A stretch of 64,000 bases of DNA from the NCBI RefSeq assembly GCF_001921215.1, contig NZ_MSIF01000003.1, forward strand, positions 124,001-188,000, read 5' to 3'. The translations under genes were made by a program, and so were the position numbers. A model generated the notes under the pieces. It was not told the DNA's origin, made no database searches, and was given only the letters and a program-made list of their open reading frames with translations. Shown here piece after piece: positions 44,440-53,333 of the stretch. The DNA comes from Actinophytocola xinjiangensis. Its GTDB lineage: Bacteria; Actinomycetota; Actinomycetes; Mycobacteriales; Pseudonocardiaceae. Each line of letters starts with the position of its first letter. Position 1 is the stretch's first letter.

Positions 44440-45047
44440 GCCGGAACCCCCAGTCCGAGTTCGTGGGTACGCACCGGCACGACCTGGCCGAGACTGTCTA
44501 CGATGTGGTCGATGAAGCCGTAGTCCTTCGCCTGCCCCGCGGTGAACCAGCGGTCGTGCAGCGAATCGGTGAAGATCCGTTCCCGGTCCTGACCGGTGTC
44601 CTCGGCGATCAGGCCCAGGACCGTGTCCCGGGTGTGCCGCAGGTCGTCCGCCTGGACCTCGACCTCCACGGCGGAGCCGCCGATGCCGGCCGAACCCTGG
44701 TGCATCAGGACGCGAGCGTGCGGCAGCGCGTAGCGGCGGCCGGGGGTGCCGGCCGACAGCAGGAACTGGCCGGCACTGCACGCCAGGCCCAGCGCCAGCG
44801 TGACCACGTCGCACGGGACCAGGCGCATCACGTCACGGATGGCCAGCATCGCCGGGACCGAGCCGCCCGGTGAGTGGATCCACAGGGCGATGTCGCGGCG
44901 CGGATCGTCACCGGCCAGTGACAGCATCTGGGTGGCCAGGGCGGTGCCGTTGTCGTCGTCGAGGACGCCGTCGAGCACCAGGACTCGTTGGCTGAGGAAA
45001 CGTTCCCGCTGCCGGTGGTCGAACAGCGGTGGCCTGTCGTTGGTCAT
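44436..45047 (-). CDS. clpP: ClpP protease, active-type subunit
   Basis: ATP-dependent Clp protease proteolytic subunit of 203 residues, the active partner of the pair. Catalytic Ser91 lies in GLACSAG, the His at 116 (VLMHQG), and the acidic part near [16 protein letters not shown]. Substrate entry needs a ClpX or ClpC ATPase encoded elsewhere. The start ATG at 45047 has only a weak ribosome site. A 22-bp palindrome lies 46 bp upstream. Known ClpP3/ClpP4 pairs of Streptomyces are a close parallel; which number this corresponds to cannot be decided here. Confidence 0.93.
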   Translation of the reverse strand: MTNDRPPLFDHRQRERFLSQRVLVLDGVLDDDNGTALATQMLSLAGDDPRRDIALWIHSPGGSVPAMLAIRDVMRLVPCDVVTLALGLACSAGQFLLSAGTPGRRYALPHARVLMHQGSAGIGGSAVEVEVQADDLRHTRDTVLGLIAEDTGQDRERIFTDSLHDRWFTAGQAKDYGFIDHIVDSLGQVVPVRTHELGLGVPA

Positions 45048-45092
45048 GCCACGACCATGCCGGCAGCGGGACGCCCCGCGCTCGCCGTGCTG

Positions 45093-45114
45093 CTGTGGGC
45101 GGATCCGCCCACAG
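45093..45114. promoter_or_regulatory. Perfect 22-bp palindrome between the catabolic operon and clpP
   Basis: Every base of 45093-45114 pairs with its dyad mate; the centre is GATC and the arms read CTGTGGGCG. It lies 5 bases after the last gene of the catabolic operon and 46 bp before clpP, on the same strand. It may be the operon terminator (9-bp stem, GATC loop) or an operator for clpP. It does not match the PopR motif TCTGCC-N3-GGCAGA. Confidence 0.6.
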
Positions 45115-45119
45115 CGGAG

Positions 45120-46217
45120 TCACGGGACGATCGTCAGGTGCAGCGGACGCTCGCCGGGGACCTCACCGCCGAGAACGCGCAGCGCCTCGTCGAGATCCTC
45201 CAGGGCGAAGCGGTGGCTGTGCAGTTCGGCGAACGGGTAGCGGGCCTCGGTGAGCATCTGCACCGCGCGGCGCACACCGAACGTCGACGAGCCGAACACG
45301 CCGCGCACCACCAGCTCGCGCAGGGTGATCGCGTTGATGTCCAGGCCGTCCATCGCCCCCGACTTGATACCGGCGACCACCATCCGGCCGCCGCGCCTGA
45401 GACAGGCCAGGCCGTCACGGGTGGACGTCGCCGTGCCGGGAACCGTGTCCACGACCACGTCCACACCCGCACCGCCGGTCAGGTCCATGACCTGGGCGAC
45501 CGTGTCGGCGGACTCGGCGTCGAGCAGGGTGTCGGCGCCGAACCTGGCCAGCAGCGGGGCCTTGACCTGGTCACGTTCCAGGCCGGTGACGATCACCCGC
45601 GCCGCTCCGGCGTTGTGGGCCACCGCCGAGCAGGCGAAGCCGCGTTGGCCGGCGCCCAGGATCAACACGCTGTCGCCCGGTCGCACGGCGGCCACGGTCA
45701 CCAGCCAGTGGATCGCGTTGCCCAGCGGGTTGTACAGCGCGGCGTCCTCGTCGGACAGGGCGTCCGGCACCGGGACGACCAGGGTGCCGGGCAGCAACTC
45801 CATGTACTCGGCGTTGCCGCCCCACAGGCCCGAGCCCCGCGACAGCGGCATCGTCGAGTAGCGCAGCAGGTCGCGACAACGGTTGTCGGTCGTGCTCCGG
45901 CAGTCCAGGCACTGTCCACAGCGGACGGCAGGGTCGACCACCACCCGGTCCCCCGGCGACACCGCCCACTTCTCGGCCGCCTCGGGGTCGACCCGTTCCA
46001 GGACGCCGACCATCTCGTGGCCCGACACCAGCGGCAGCGGCACCAGCCCGGGTGAGGCTTCCCGCAGATGACCGGAGTAGAGGTCGTAGTCGCTGCCGCA
46101 CAGGCCGTTCGCGGTCACCCGCAGCAGCGCGCCGCCGCGGGGCGGGCGGTCGGGCACCGCCACCGTGCGCAGTTCGATCTCGCGGTCGCCGACGGTGACC
46201 GCAGCGCGTGATTTCAT
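45120..46217 (-). CDS. Zinc-dependent alcohol dehydrogenase (MDR family)
   Basis: NAD(P)-dependent dehydrogenase of 365 residues. The catalytic zinc site is CGSDYD and GHEMVG. The structural zinc lobe is the four-Cys run CGQCLDC with a later Cys in DNRC. The Rossmann motif is LGAGQRGFA (about 170-178). The chain is typical of sorbitol/threonine-type MDR enzymes; the alcohol is unknown. The ATG overlaps the alpha-hydroxyacid oxidase by 4 bp. It is the last gene of the nine-gene catabolic operon and could oxidise an alcohol released by the monooxygenase step. Confidence 0.92.
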   Translation of the reverse strand: MKSRAAVTVGDREIELRTVAVPDRPPRGGALLRVTANGLCGSDYDLYSGHLREASPGLVPLPLVSGHEMVGVLERVDPEAAEKWAVSPGDRVVVDPAVRCGQCLDCRSTTDNRCRDLLRYSTMPLSRGSGLWGGNAEYMELLPGTLVVPVPDALSDEDAALYNPLGNAIHWLVTVAAVRPGDSVLILGAGQRGFACSAVAHNAGAARVIVTGLERDQVKAPLLARFGADTLLDAESADTVAQVMDLTGGAGVDVVVDTVPGTATSTRDGLACLRRGGRMVVAGIKSGAMDGLDINAITLRELVVRGVFGSSTFGVRRAVQMLTEARYPFAELHSHRFALEDLDEALRVLGGEVPGERPLHLTIVP

Positions 46218-47434
46218 CGTTGTCCCTTCCGGAAGCGGACCAGGTCGGGGTTCAGCTCGGCCACCGAGGTGACGCCGAGCAGTGTCATCGTGCGGACCAC
46301 GTCCTCGCGCAGGATCCGGCCGGCGTGCTCGACCCCGGCCCGCCCGCCGGCCATCAGCCCGTACAGGTAGGCGCGGCCGACCAGCACGGCCCGCGCGCCC
46401 AACGCCACCGCCGCGACGACGTCCGCGCCGCCCAGGACACCGCCGTCGACGTAGATCTCGGTGCGGTCGCCGACCTCGGCCACCGCCTCGGGCAGCCACT
46501 CCAGCGGGGTCGGCGCGCGGTCGAGCTGACGACCGCCGTGGTTGGACAGCACGATCGCGTCCGCGCCGAGGTCGACCACCGCGCGGGCGTCCTCGACGGT
46601 CTGCACGCCCTTCACGACCAGCGGCCCGGTCCAGCTCCGCCGCAACGCCGCCAGGTCCTCGAAGGTCAGCGCCGGGTCGAGCAGGTCGCCGACCACGTCA
46701 CCGAACGCGGCGCCGGTCGGGTCGACCGAGGCGAACCCGAGCGGCTCGGTGGTCAGCACGTTGAACCACCAGCCGGGGTGGGTGGCCATGTCCAGCAGGG
46801 TGCGCGGCGTCAGCGACGGCGGCACGGTCATCCCGTTGCGCACGTCGCGCAGCCGGGCGCCGGAGGTCGCGGTGTCCACGGTCAGCACCAGCGTCGAGAA
46901 CCCGGACGCGGCCGCCCGGTCGACCAGCTTCGCCGCCGCCGGGCGGTCGCGGCCCAGGTAGAGCTGGAACCAGCGCTCGCCGCCGGGGACCGCCTCGGCG
47001 AGGGCCTCGGGGGTGGTGGTGCCCATGGTCGAGAGCGCGTACGGGATGCCGAGCCCGGCGGCCGCGCCGGCCACCGCCGGCTCCCCGGCGACGTGCATCA
47101 TCCGGGTGAAGCCCGTGGGGGCGAACACGATCGGCAGCGCCGAGGGCCGGCCGAGCAGCGTCGTCGACGGGTCGACCGCCGACACGTCACGCAGCACCCG
47201 TGGCCGGAACTCGACGTCGGCGAACGCGGCCCGCGCGCGGGTCAGGCTGGTCTCGGTCTCCGCCGCGCCGTCGACGTAGTCGAACACCGCGCGCGGCACC
47301 CGGCGGCGGGCCAGCTCACGCAGGTCGGCGATGGAGGCGGCGCGGGCCAGCCGGCGGGGCCGGACAGTGGTGGCCGGTGGACGCAGGTAGGACCACAGCT
47401 CGGCGGGCCGGGGCAGGCGGCGGGCGACGCTCAC
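46214..47434 (-). CDS. FMN-dependent alpha-hydroxyacid oxidase/dehydrogenase
   Basis: A 406-residue enzyme of the lactate/mandelate/glycolate oxidase family, which converts 2-hydroxyacids to 2-oxoacids. It is an FMN TIM barrel: FDYVDGAAETE near the N-terminus, PIVFAPTGFTRMMH, VKGVQTVEDA with the flavin Lys, LSNHGGRQLD with the catalytic His, and YVDGGVLGGADVVAA. GTG at 47434 is preferred because it overlaps the upstream stop by 4 bp (GTGA); a TTG at 47449 is an alternative. With the ThDP enzyme before it, it could oxidise then shorten a 2-hydroxyacid; specificity is not determined by what I see. Confidence 0.92.
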   Translation of the reverse strand: MSVARRLPRPAELWSYLRPPATTVRPRRLARAASIADLRELARRRVPRAVFDYVDGAAETETSLTRARAAFADVEFRPRVLRDVSAVDPSTTLLGRPSALPIVFAPTGFTRMMHVAGEPAVAGAAAGLGIPYALSTMGTTTPEALAEAVPGGERWFQLYLGRDRPAAAKLVDRAAASGFSTLVLTVDTATSGARLRDVRNGMTVPPSLTPRTLLDMATHPGWWFNVLTTEPLGFASVDPTGAAFGDVVGDLLDPALTFEDLAALRRSWTGPLVVKGVQTVEDARAVVDLGADAIVLSNHGGRQLDRAPTPLEWLPEAVAEVGDRTEIYVDGGVLGGADVVAAVALGARAVLVGRAYLYGLMAGGRAGVEHAGRILREDVVRTMTLLGVTSVAELNPDLVRFRKGQR

Positions 47435-49101
47435 TCGCCGCCGTCCCAACTCGCGACCTTGCCCACGGCCGAGTAGTCCCGGAAGAACCGGCTGGCCGAC
47501 TCGGGGTGGATCGGCACGTGCACCAGCGCCGGGCCACCCGACCCGGAGGTCACCGTGCCGACCACCGCGAGGTCGTCGAGGGTGGCGACCGGGTGGTAGT
47601 CCAGGCCGAACGCGCGGGCCAGGTCACCGAGGTCGGGGTGGGGCACCCGCGCCAGGCGGGTCGGGATGCCCCGCCCGCCGGTGTACTGGACCTCGGCGCC
47701 GTAGCCCTCGTCGTCGAGCACCACGATCAGCAGTCTCGGGCGCTGCTCGGCGACGGTCGCCAGTTCCTGCAGGGCCATCATCAGCGACCCGTCGCCGGTG
47801 AAGTGCACGGTCCACTGGTCGGGGCTGGCCAGCGACGCGCCGATCGCGGTGCCCAGCCCGAGGCCGATGGAGCCGGCGTGGATGGGGTAGATGAACCGGT
47901 CCGGGCCGGCGATCTCCAGGTAGGTCACCATGTCGGCGGTGGCCTGGCCGGTGTCCGAGGCGAACACGGCGTCGGCCGGGAAGTGCTCGCGCAGCGCCAG
48001 CGCCACGTCGCTCACCTCGAACGGCGCGCCCCGGCCGCGCGCGGAGCTCCGGGACTCGGCGGCCGGATCGAACGGTGGCAGCGGCGCACGGGTCGCGGCG
48101 GCCACGCCGCGCTCGCGCAGGCCGGCCAGCAGCGCCTCGGCGGTGAGCTGGGCGTCGCCGACGACCGCGAGGTCGGGCCGGCGCCAGCGGCCGATCGCGC
48201 CGGGGTCGGCGTCGACGTGCACGATCGTCGAGCCGTCGAGCAGTTCGGTGGCCGTCCACGGGTTGAGCGAGGCGCCGACGGCCAGCACCAGGTCGGCCGC
48301 GCCGATCACGTCGGCCCCCCGGGCGGTGGCGAACCCGCCGCAGATGCCGACGTGGTTGTCGGCCTTGGCGAACAGGCCCTTGCCGAGCAGGGTGGTCGCC
48401 AGCGGCGCGTCCAGGTGGGCGGCCAGCGACTGGAGGGCCTCGGCCGCGCCGGGGCCGGCCGCGCCCCGCCCGGCCAGCACGACCGGGGTGCGGGCGGCGG
48501 CGAGCAGGTCGACGGCGGCGCGTACGGCGTCGTCGCCGGGCAGCACCGGGCGGGCGGCCAGGGTGTGTCGCGGGAGGGACTCGGGCAGTGTGCCGTCGAG
48601 CAGCAGGGCGTCGACGACGTCGTAGAGCAGGGCGGCGTCCAGGCCGAGGACGTAGGGCCGCGCTTCGGTGACCGCGCCGGCGAACGCCGCCCCGATGTCC
48701 TCGGCCAGCCACGGCAGGCCGCGGATCTCGCGCCAGCCGGCGCCGGTCAGCGCGGTGGCCTGCTCGTGCGGGAACCGCTGGGAGTTGTGCAGGGAGGAGC
48801 GGGCGGTCAGGCCGGTGAGCAGCACCAGCGGGGTGCGGTGGCGGGCGGCCTCGGTGAGCGAGGTGATGGCGTTGGTGAAGCCGGGGCCGTGGGTGACCGA
48901 GGCGAGGCCGACCGTGCCGGTCCGCCGGGACCAGCCGTCGGCCATGCCCAGCGCGGCGTCCTCGCGGCGGGCGCCGACGAACCGGACGCCGAGTTCGTCC
49001 AGGGCGGTCGCGACGGCGATGTTCCCCTCGCCGAGGAGTCCGAACTGGACGGTCACGCCCGCGTCCCGCAGGTACCGGGCGATCAGTTCACAGGCAAGCA
49101 T
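47431..49101 (-). CDS. Thiamine diphosphate-dependent 2-oxoacid decarboxylase/lyase
   Basis: A 556-residue enzyme of the acetolactate synthase/benzoylformate decarboxylase/2-hydroxyacyl-CoA lyase superfamily. The N-terminal Pyr domain has the cofactor-activating Glu in ARREDAALGMADG. The central domain starts near GRGAAGPGAAEAL. The C-terminal PP domain has the ThDP motif GDGSLMMALQELATVAEQ followed by VLDDEGYG, with Asp in place of the common Asn. No membrane or carboligase regulatory subunit gene is near. The 2-hydroxyacid oxidase next to it suggests a decarboxylation or C-C cleavage of a 2-oxo or 2-hydroxy intermediate. Confidence 0.88.
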   Translation of the reverse strand: MLACELIARYLRDAGVTVQFGLLGEGNIAVATALDELGVRFVGARREDAALGMADGWSRRTGTVGLASVTHGPGFTNAITSLTEAARHRTPLVLLTGLTARSSLHNSQRFPHEQATALTGAGWREIRGLPWLAEDIGAAFAGAVTEARPYVLGLDAALLYDVVDALLLDGTLPESLPRHTLAARPVLPGDDAVRAAVDLLAAARTPVVLAGRGAAGPGAAEALQSLAAHLDAPLATTLLGKGLFAKADNHVGICGGFATARGADVIGAADLVLAVGASLNPWTATELLDGSTIVHVDADPGAIGRWRRPDLAVVGDAQLTAEALLAGLRERGVAAATRAPLPPFDPAAESRSSARGRGAPFEVSDVALALREHFPADAVFASDTGQATADMVTYLEIAGPDRFIYPIHAGSIGLGLGTAIGASLASPDQWTVHFTGDGSLMMALQELATVAEQRPRLLIVVLDDEGYGAEVQYTGGRGIPTRLARVPHPDLGDLARAFGLDYHPVATLDDLAVVGTVTSGSGGPALVHVPIHPESASRFFRDYSAVGKVASWDGGE

Positions 49102-49113
49102 GGTTGTTCCGTT

Positions 49114-51042
49114 TCATCGGCGGTGGGTGCGGTAGGGAGTCAGCGACGCCGAGCGGGTCAGCTCCCAGTAGTCGACGACGCGCCACGGCATGTTGGCGAT
49201 GACCCGTCCTCGGGAGTTCGCGTACCAGGTGGTGAAACCCGGCTGGGTCCAGATCATCCGGTCGTGTGCCTCGTCGACGGCCCGGACGTACTCGGCGCAC
49301 GCCTGCTCCCCGATCTCGACGGCGGCGACGTCCTCGTCGACCATGGCGCACAACAGCTCGGTGACGTACCGGGCGGCGCGTTCGGCGAGGAAGATGAAGC
49401 TGCCGCCGTGACCCAGCGAGCTGTTGGGGCCGTAGAGGATGAACAGGTTGGGAAAGCCGGGGGTGGCGACCCCGAGGTAGGCGCGGCCGTCGTCGTCGTT
49501 CCACGCCTCGCGCAGCGTCACTCCCCCGGTGCCCTGCAGGACCAGCGGGTAGGTGGGTCGCTGGGCCTCGAAACCCGTCGCCAGTACGACGATGTCGGCC
49601 TGGTGGACCTCGCCGGCGGCGGTGACGACGGCGTCCTCGGTCAGCTCGGCGACCGCGTCGGTCACCAGCGTGACGTGGTCACGGCGCAGCGCCCGGAACC
49701 AGCCGTTGTCCAGCAGCATCCGTTTGCCGAAGGGTGGGTAGTCCGGCAGGGCCTTGGCGATCAGGTCGGGGCGGCCGTCGAGTTCGGTGCGCAGGTAGCG
49801 TTCGAAGTGTCCCCGGTGGCCCTCGTTGGTCCGGTTGATCGACCGTGGCCGCAGCGGCCACTCGGGGTCGACCTGCAACGACGGGTGGACCTTGTCGTTG
49901 AAGATCCAGCCAAGGCGCAGGCGGTACCACTCGTAGTAGAACGGCACCTGGCGCATCAGCTGGTGCAGACCGGCCCCGATCGGCTCGAAGTAGTAGTCGC
50001 TGGGCGCGACCCACTGGGGTGAGCGCTGGAACACGGTCAGCTCGCCGGCCTGGTCGACGATCGCCGGCACGATCTGCATGGCGCTGGCGCCGGTGCCGAC
50101 GACCGCGACCCGTTTCCCGGTCAGGTCGAGGCCCTCCGGCCACTGGGCGGAGTGGAAGACCTGGCCGCCGAAGGTGTCCATCCCTTTGATGTCGGGCAGT
50201 TTGGGTTTGCTCAGCTGACCGACGGCCGACACCAGCACCGGCACGGTGTGTCGTTCCAGCTCGCCGCCGGGGCCGCGCGCGGTGACCGTCCAGTGCCGGG
50301 CCTGCTCGTCCCAGGACGCCCCGAGCACCTCGACGCCGAAGCGCACGTTGCGCACCAGGTCGAGGTCGCGGGCCATGTCGGCGACGTAGGTCTCCAGCTC
50401 GGCGCGCTTGGCGAAGTGCTGGGACCAGTCGCGCTGGTAGAAGGAGAACGAGTACAGGTAGCTCGGGGTGTCGACACCGCAGCCGGGGTAGGGGTTGTTG
50501 ACCCAGGTGCCGCCGACCCGGTCGTTGCGTTCCAGGATGGCGTGCGGGATGCCGGCGTGGGTGAGGTCGCGGGAGAGCACCAGCCCGGAGATGCCGGCGC
50601 CGATGATCAGCACCGACAGGCCGCTGGCGGCGGCGTCGGCCTCGGGGGTGGGCAGGGCCTCGGGGGCGAAGCCGAGGTCCTCGGCGGCCATCGGCTCGTA
50701 CTCGGCGGGGATCTCCTCGCCCATGCAGGCACTCATCAGCTCCACGAGCTCCGCGCCCCGGGGCGCGGGGTGGGCGACGGGTTCGCCGGCGGCCCAGCGC
50801 AGGGTGGCGGCGGCGGTGGCCTGGCGCAGTTCCGCGCGGATCTCGGGGTCCAGGCCGCCGGTGGGGTTGTCGTCCAGGCCGCGCGCCCGGGTGGGGCGGT
50901 AGCGCTCGCCCAGCCACTTCCGGTCGCCGGTGAGCTGGTAGAGGACGGGGATCAGGGTGGGGACGTTGGCGCTGTCCAGGGCCTGTAACAGTTCCCGCTC
51001 GTCCAGCCGTGGCCCGGGGTCGGCGGAGACGTTCCTATACAC
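49114..51042 (-). CDS. Flavin monooxygenase, Baeyer-Villiger type (HAPMO-like)
   Basis: FAD/NADPH monooxygenase of 642 residues. An N-terminal extension of about 140 residues precedes the FAD motif GAGISG (148-153), as in 4-hydroxyacetophenone monooxygenase. The Baeyer-Villiger fingerprint FxGxxxHxxxWP is present in FGGQVFHSAQWP, and a second nucleotide motif is VVGTGASAMQ. Such enzymes turn ketones into esters; the real substrate is unknown. GTG at 51042 is fixed by GGAGG 6 nt upstream and overlaps the ligase stop by 8 bp. In the operon it follows the ligase and precedes the ThDP enzyme. Confidence 0.9.
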   Translation of the reverse strand: MYRNVSADPGPRLDERELLQALDSANVPTLIPVLYQLTGDRKWLGERYRPTRARGLDDNPTGGLDPEIRAELRQATAAATLRWAAGEPVAHPAPRGAELVELMSACMGEEIPAEYEPMAAEDLGFAPEALPTPEADAAASGLSVLIIGAGISGLVLSRDLTHAGIPHAILERNDRVGGTWVNNPYPGCGVDTPSYLYSFSFYQRDWSQHFAKRAELETYVADMARDLDLVRNVRFGVEVLGASWDEQARHWTVTARGPGGELERHTVPVLVSAVGQLSKPKLPDIKGMDTFGGQVFHSAQWPEGLDLTGKRVAVVGTGASAMQIVPAIVDQAGELTVFQRSPQWVAPSDYYFEPIGAGLHQLMRQVPFYYEWYRLRLGWIFNDKVHPSLQVDPEWPLRPRSINRTNEGHRGHFERYLRTELDGRPDLIAKALPDYPPFGKRMLLDNGWFRALRRDHVTLVTDAVAELTEDAVVTAAGEVHQADIVVLATGFEAQRPTYPLVLQGTGGVTLREAWNDDDGRAYLGVATPGFPNLFILYGPNSSLGHGGSFIFLAERAARYVTELLCAMVDEDVAAVEIGEQACAEYVRAVDEAHDRMIWTQPGFTTWYANSRGRVIANMPWRVVDYWELTRSASLTPYRTHRR

Positions 51043-52561
51043 GGTGTTCCTCCCGCACTGGCCGACTGCCCAGCTCGGCACGGACGACCTTGCCCGTCGT
51101 GCTGCGCGGCAGGGCGTCGCCGTCGATGAACTCGATCATTCGTGGCCGTTTGAAGCCGGCGAGCCGGCCCCGGCAGTACTCGTCGAGCGCGGCGCGGTCG
51201 GCGACGCCGCCGGGGCGCAGCACGACGAACGCCTTGACCGTCTCGCCCCAGCGGTCGTCGGGGACGCCGACGACGCAGACCTCCGCGACGTCCGGGTGGG
51301 CGCCGACCGCCAGCTCGACCTCCATCGGGTAGACGTTCTCGCCGCCGGTCTTGATCAGGTACTTCTTGCGGTCGACGAACCGCACCGCGCCGTCCTCGGT
51401 GCGCGCCAGCAGGTCGCCGGTGTGCAGCCAGCCGTCGCGGAAGACCTCCTCGGTGGCGTCGGGCTGGTTGAGGTAGCCGCTCATCACCGACGGGCCGCGC
51501 ACCACGCACTCCCCCGGCTCGCCGACCCCGGCCTCGGTGCCGTCGGGGCGCACGATCCGCACATCCAGCAGCGGGGCCGGGTACTTGTCCCACTCGCGGG
51601 TGCCGGGCGTGTCGATCCGGTTGGCGGCGATCAGCAGGCTGGACTCGGTCTGGCCGAACAGGTCGACGAACGCCACGCCCCGGCCGAGGAGGTCGTCGAG
51701 CAGCCGGCCGGGCAGCAGGTTGCCGTAGCCGCCGGCGAACCGCAGCCCGTCCAGGTCCGCGCCCCGGGCGGCGGCCAGGTCGAGGAACTGGGCGGACATG
51801 CCGGGCAGCAGCCAGGTCCAGCTGCCGCCCCGGTGTTCGACCGCCTCGACCAGCGGGCCGGGTTCGGCGCGGCGGAAGGTGAGGTACCGGCCGCCGGAGA
51901 GGAAGGTGGCGTTGAGCGGTTCCTCGCCGCTGGTGTGGAACAGCGGCAGCCAGCCGAGGAACGCGTCGGCGCCGGTGAGGCCGAACGAAGACACCAACCG
52001 CAGCGCGCGGATCGCGGCGGCGGACTGGCTGATCATCGCGCCCTTGGGTTTTCCGGTGGTGCCGCTGGTGTAGATGATCGTGTGGATGTCCTCCGGCCGG
52101 CCGGTCTCGACCAGCCCGGTGGCGTCGGTGGCGGCCAGGGTGGGCAGTGTCAGCTCGACGGCGTCGGCGAAGCCGGTGACGCCGTCGAGGACGTCGCGGT
52201 GGGCGTCGTCGAAGAACAGGAGCTTCGCGTCGGCGTCGCGGACGCAGTAGTCGGCGTCGGCGGCGGTGTAGCGGGTGTTGATGCCGACGAGGGTCACGCC
52301 GAGCTTGGCGGCCGCCAGGTTGACCGCGACGTAGCCGGGGCAGGGGTCGGACATCACCGCGACCCGGTCGCCCCGGCGCACCCCGCGGCGCAGCATCAGG
52401 GCCGCGACGCCGGCGGCGAGCCGGTCCAGCTCGCGGTAGGTGAGGCGCACGCCGTCCTCGGACTCGACGGCGACCCGGTCGCCGAAGCGGGCCACGCTCT
52501 GCCGGAACACCGAGGCGATCCCGATCTGTCGGGCCGTGTGCCGGTTGGTCTGGTCGTTCAC
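51035..52561 (-). CDS. Acyl-CoA synthetase (AMP-binding)
   Basis: ATP-dependent acid:CoA ligase of 508 residues that activates a carboxylic acid for beta-oxidation. Core motifs: YTSGTTGKPKGAM (phosphate loop), FGQTESS, GWLHTGDLL, and the catalytic Lys near the end in LPRSTTGKVVR. GTG at 52561 follows GAGGAGG; an upstream in-frame ATG lacks a site. It overlaps the monooxygenase gene by 8 bp. In contrast to the truncated relative at 26273, it is complete. Acid specificity is unknown. Confidence 0.93.
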   Translation of the reverse strand: MNDQTNRHTARQIGIASVFRQSVARFGDRVAVESEDGVRLTYRELDRLAAGVAALMLRRGVRRGDRVAVMSDPCPGYVAVNLAAAKLGVTLVGINTRYTAADADYCVRDADAKLLFFDDAHRDVLDGVTGFADAVELTLPTLAATDATGLVETGRPEDIHTIIYTSGTTGKPKGAMISQSAAAIRALRLVSSFGLTGADAFLGWLPLFHTSGEEPLNATFLSGGRYLTFRRAEPGPLVEAVEHRGGSWTWLLPGMSAQFLDLAAARGADLDGLRFAGGYGNLLPGRLLDDLLGRGVAFVDLFGQTESSLLIAANRIDTPGTREWDKYPAPLLDVRIVRPDGTEAGVGEPGECVVRGPSVMSGYLNQPDATEEVFRDGWLHTGDLLARTEDGAVRFVDRKKYLIKTGGENVYPMEVELAVGAHPDVAEVCVVGVPDDRWGETVKAFVVLRPGGVADRAALDEYCRGRLAGFKRPRMIEFIDGDALPRSTTGKVVRAELGSRPVREEHRV

Positions 52562-52571
52562 CGTGTCCTCC

Positions 52572-53333
52572 TCACCGTCCGGTCCAGCGAGGTTCGCGCT
52601 TGTCGACGAACGCCTGGGCACCCTCGACGGCGTCGGCGGAGTCGAAGACCGGGTCGGTCAGCTCGGCCTGCCTGGCGAACCGCTCACCGGCCGGCCAGTC
52701 CGCCGACGCGGCCATGACCTGCTTGGACACCCGGACCGCGAGCGGTGCGTTGCGCGCGATCCGCTCGGCCAGGGCGAGCGCGTGCTCCAGCGCGGTGCCG
52801 TCCTCGACCAGTTCGGTGACCAGGCCCCAGGTGTGGGCCTGGGCGGCGTCGACGGTGTCGCCGGTGAGCACCAACCGCATGGCGGCGGAGCGGGGGATCA
52901 GCTGGGGCAGGCGCATCAGGCCGCCGGCCCTGGCGACCAGGCCCCGGCGGACCTCGGGCAGCCCGAACTTCGCGCCCCGGGCGGCGACGACGAGGTCACA
53001 GGCCAGCACGGTCTCGAAGCCGCCGGCGACCGCGTGGCCCTCGACGGCGGCGATCAGCGGTTTGTCCGGCGGGCGCTGGGTGAGCCCGGCGAAGCCCCGG
53101 CCGGGGACCGAGGCCAGCTCGCCGGCGGCGAAGCGGCGCAGGTCCATGCCGGAGCAGAACGTGCCGCCGGCGCCGGTGAGCACGCCGACGCTGAGCGTGT
53201 CGTCGGCGTCGAGCTGGTCCAGGGCCTCGGCGATCAGCTCGCCGGCGGCGCGGGTCATGGCGTTGCGGCGCTCGGGGCGGTTGATGGTGATGACCAGTGT
53301 CCGGTCCCGGCGCTCGACCAGTACCTCGCTCAT
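52572..53333 (-). CDS. Enoyl-CoA hydratase/isomerase
   Basis: Crotonase-family enzyme of 253 residues, second step of beta-oxidation. The oxyanion-hole segments are GTFCSGMDL and GHAVAGGFET. The Glu at the position after LPEVRRGLVA is one of the usual catalytic acids. Its ATG overlaps the SDR stop by 4 bp. A second, independent crotonase gene is at 58291. Confidence 0.92.
   Translation of the reverse strand: MSEVLVERRDRTLVITINRPERRNAMTRAAGELIAEALDQLDADDTLSVGVLTGAGGTFCSGMDLRRFAAGELASVPGRGFAGLTQRPPDKPLIAAVEGHAVAGGFETVLACDLVVAARGAKFGLPEVRRGLVARAGGLMRLPQLIPRSAAMRLVLTGDTVDAAQAHTWGLVTELVEDGTALEHALALAERIARNAPLAVRVSKQVMAASADWPAGERFARQAELTDPVFDSADAVEGAQAFVDKREPRWTGR

Noticed and set aside
45093-45114. 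Palindrome considered as an attachment or recombination site
   Set aside because: No integrase, tRNA or duplicated partner sequence is present nearby.
50957-52717. Plus-strand frame antisense to the acyl-CoA ligase
   Set aside because: Low-complexity Gly/Val/Ala-rich product with no ribosome site; the minus strand holds the full AMP-binding signature.
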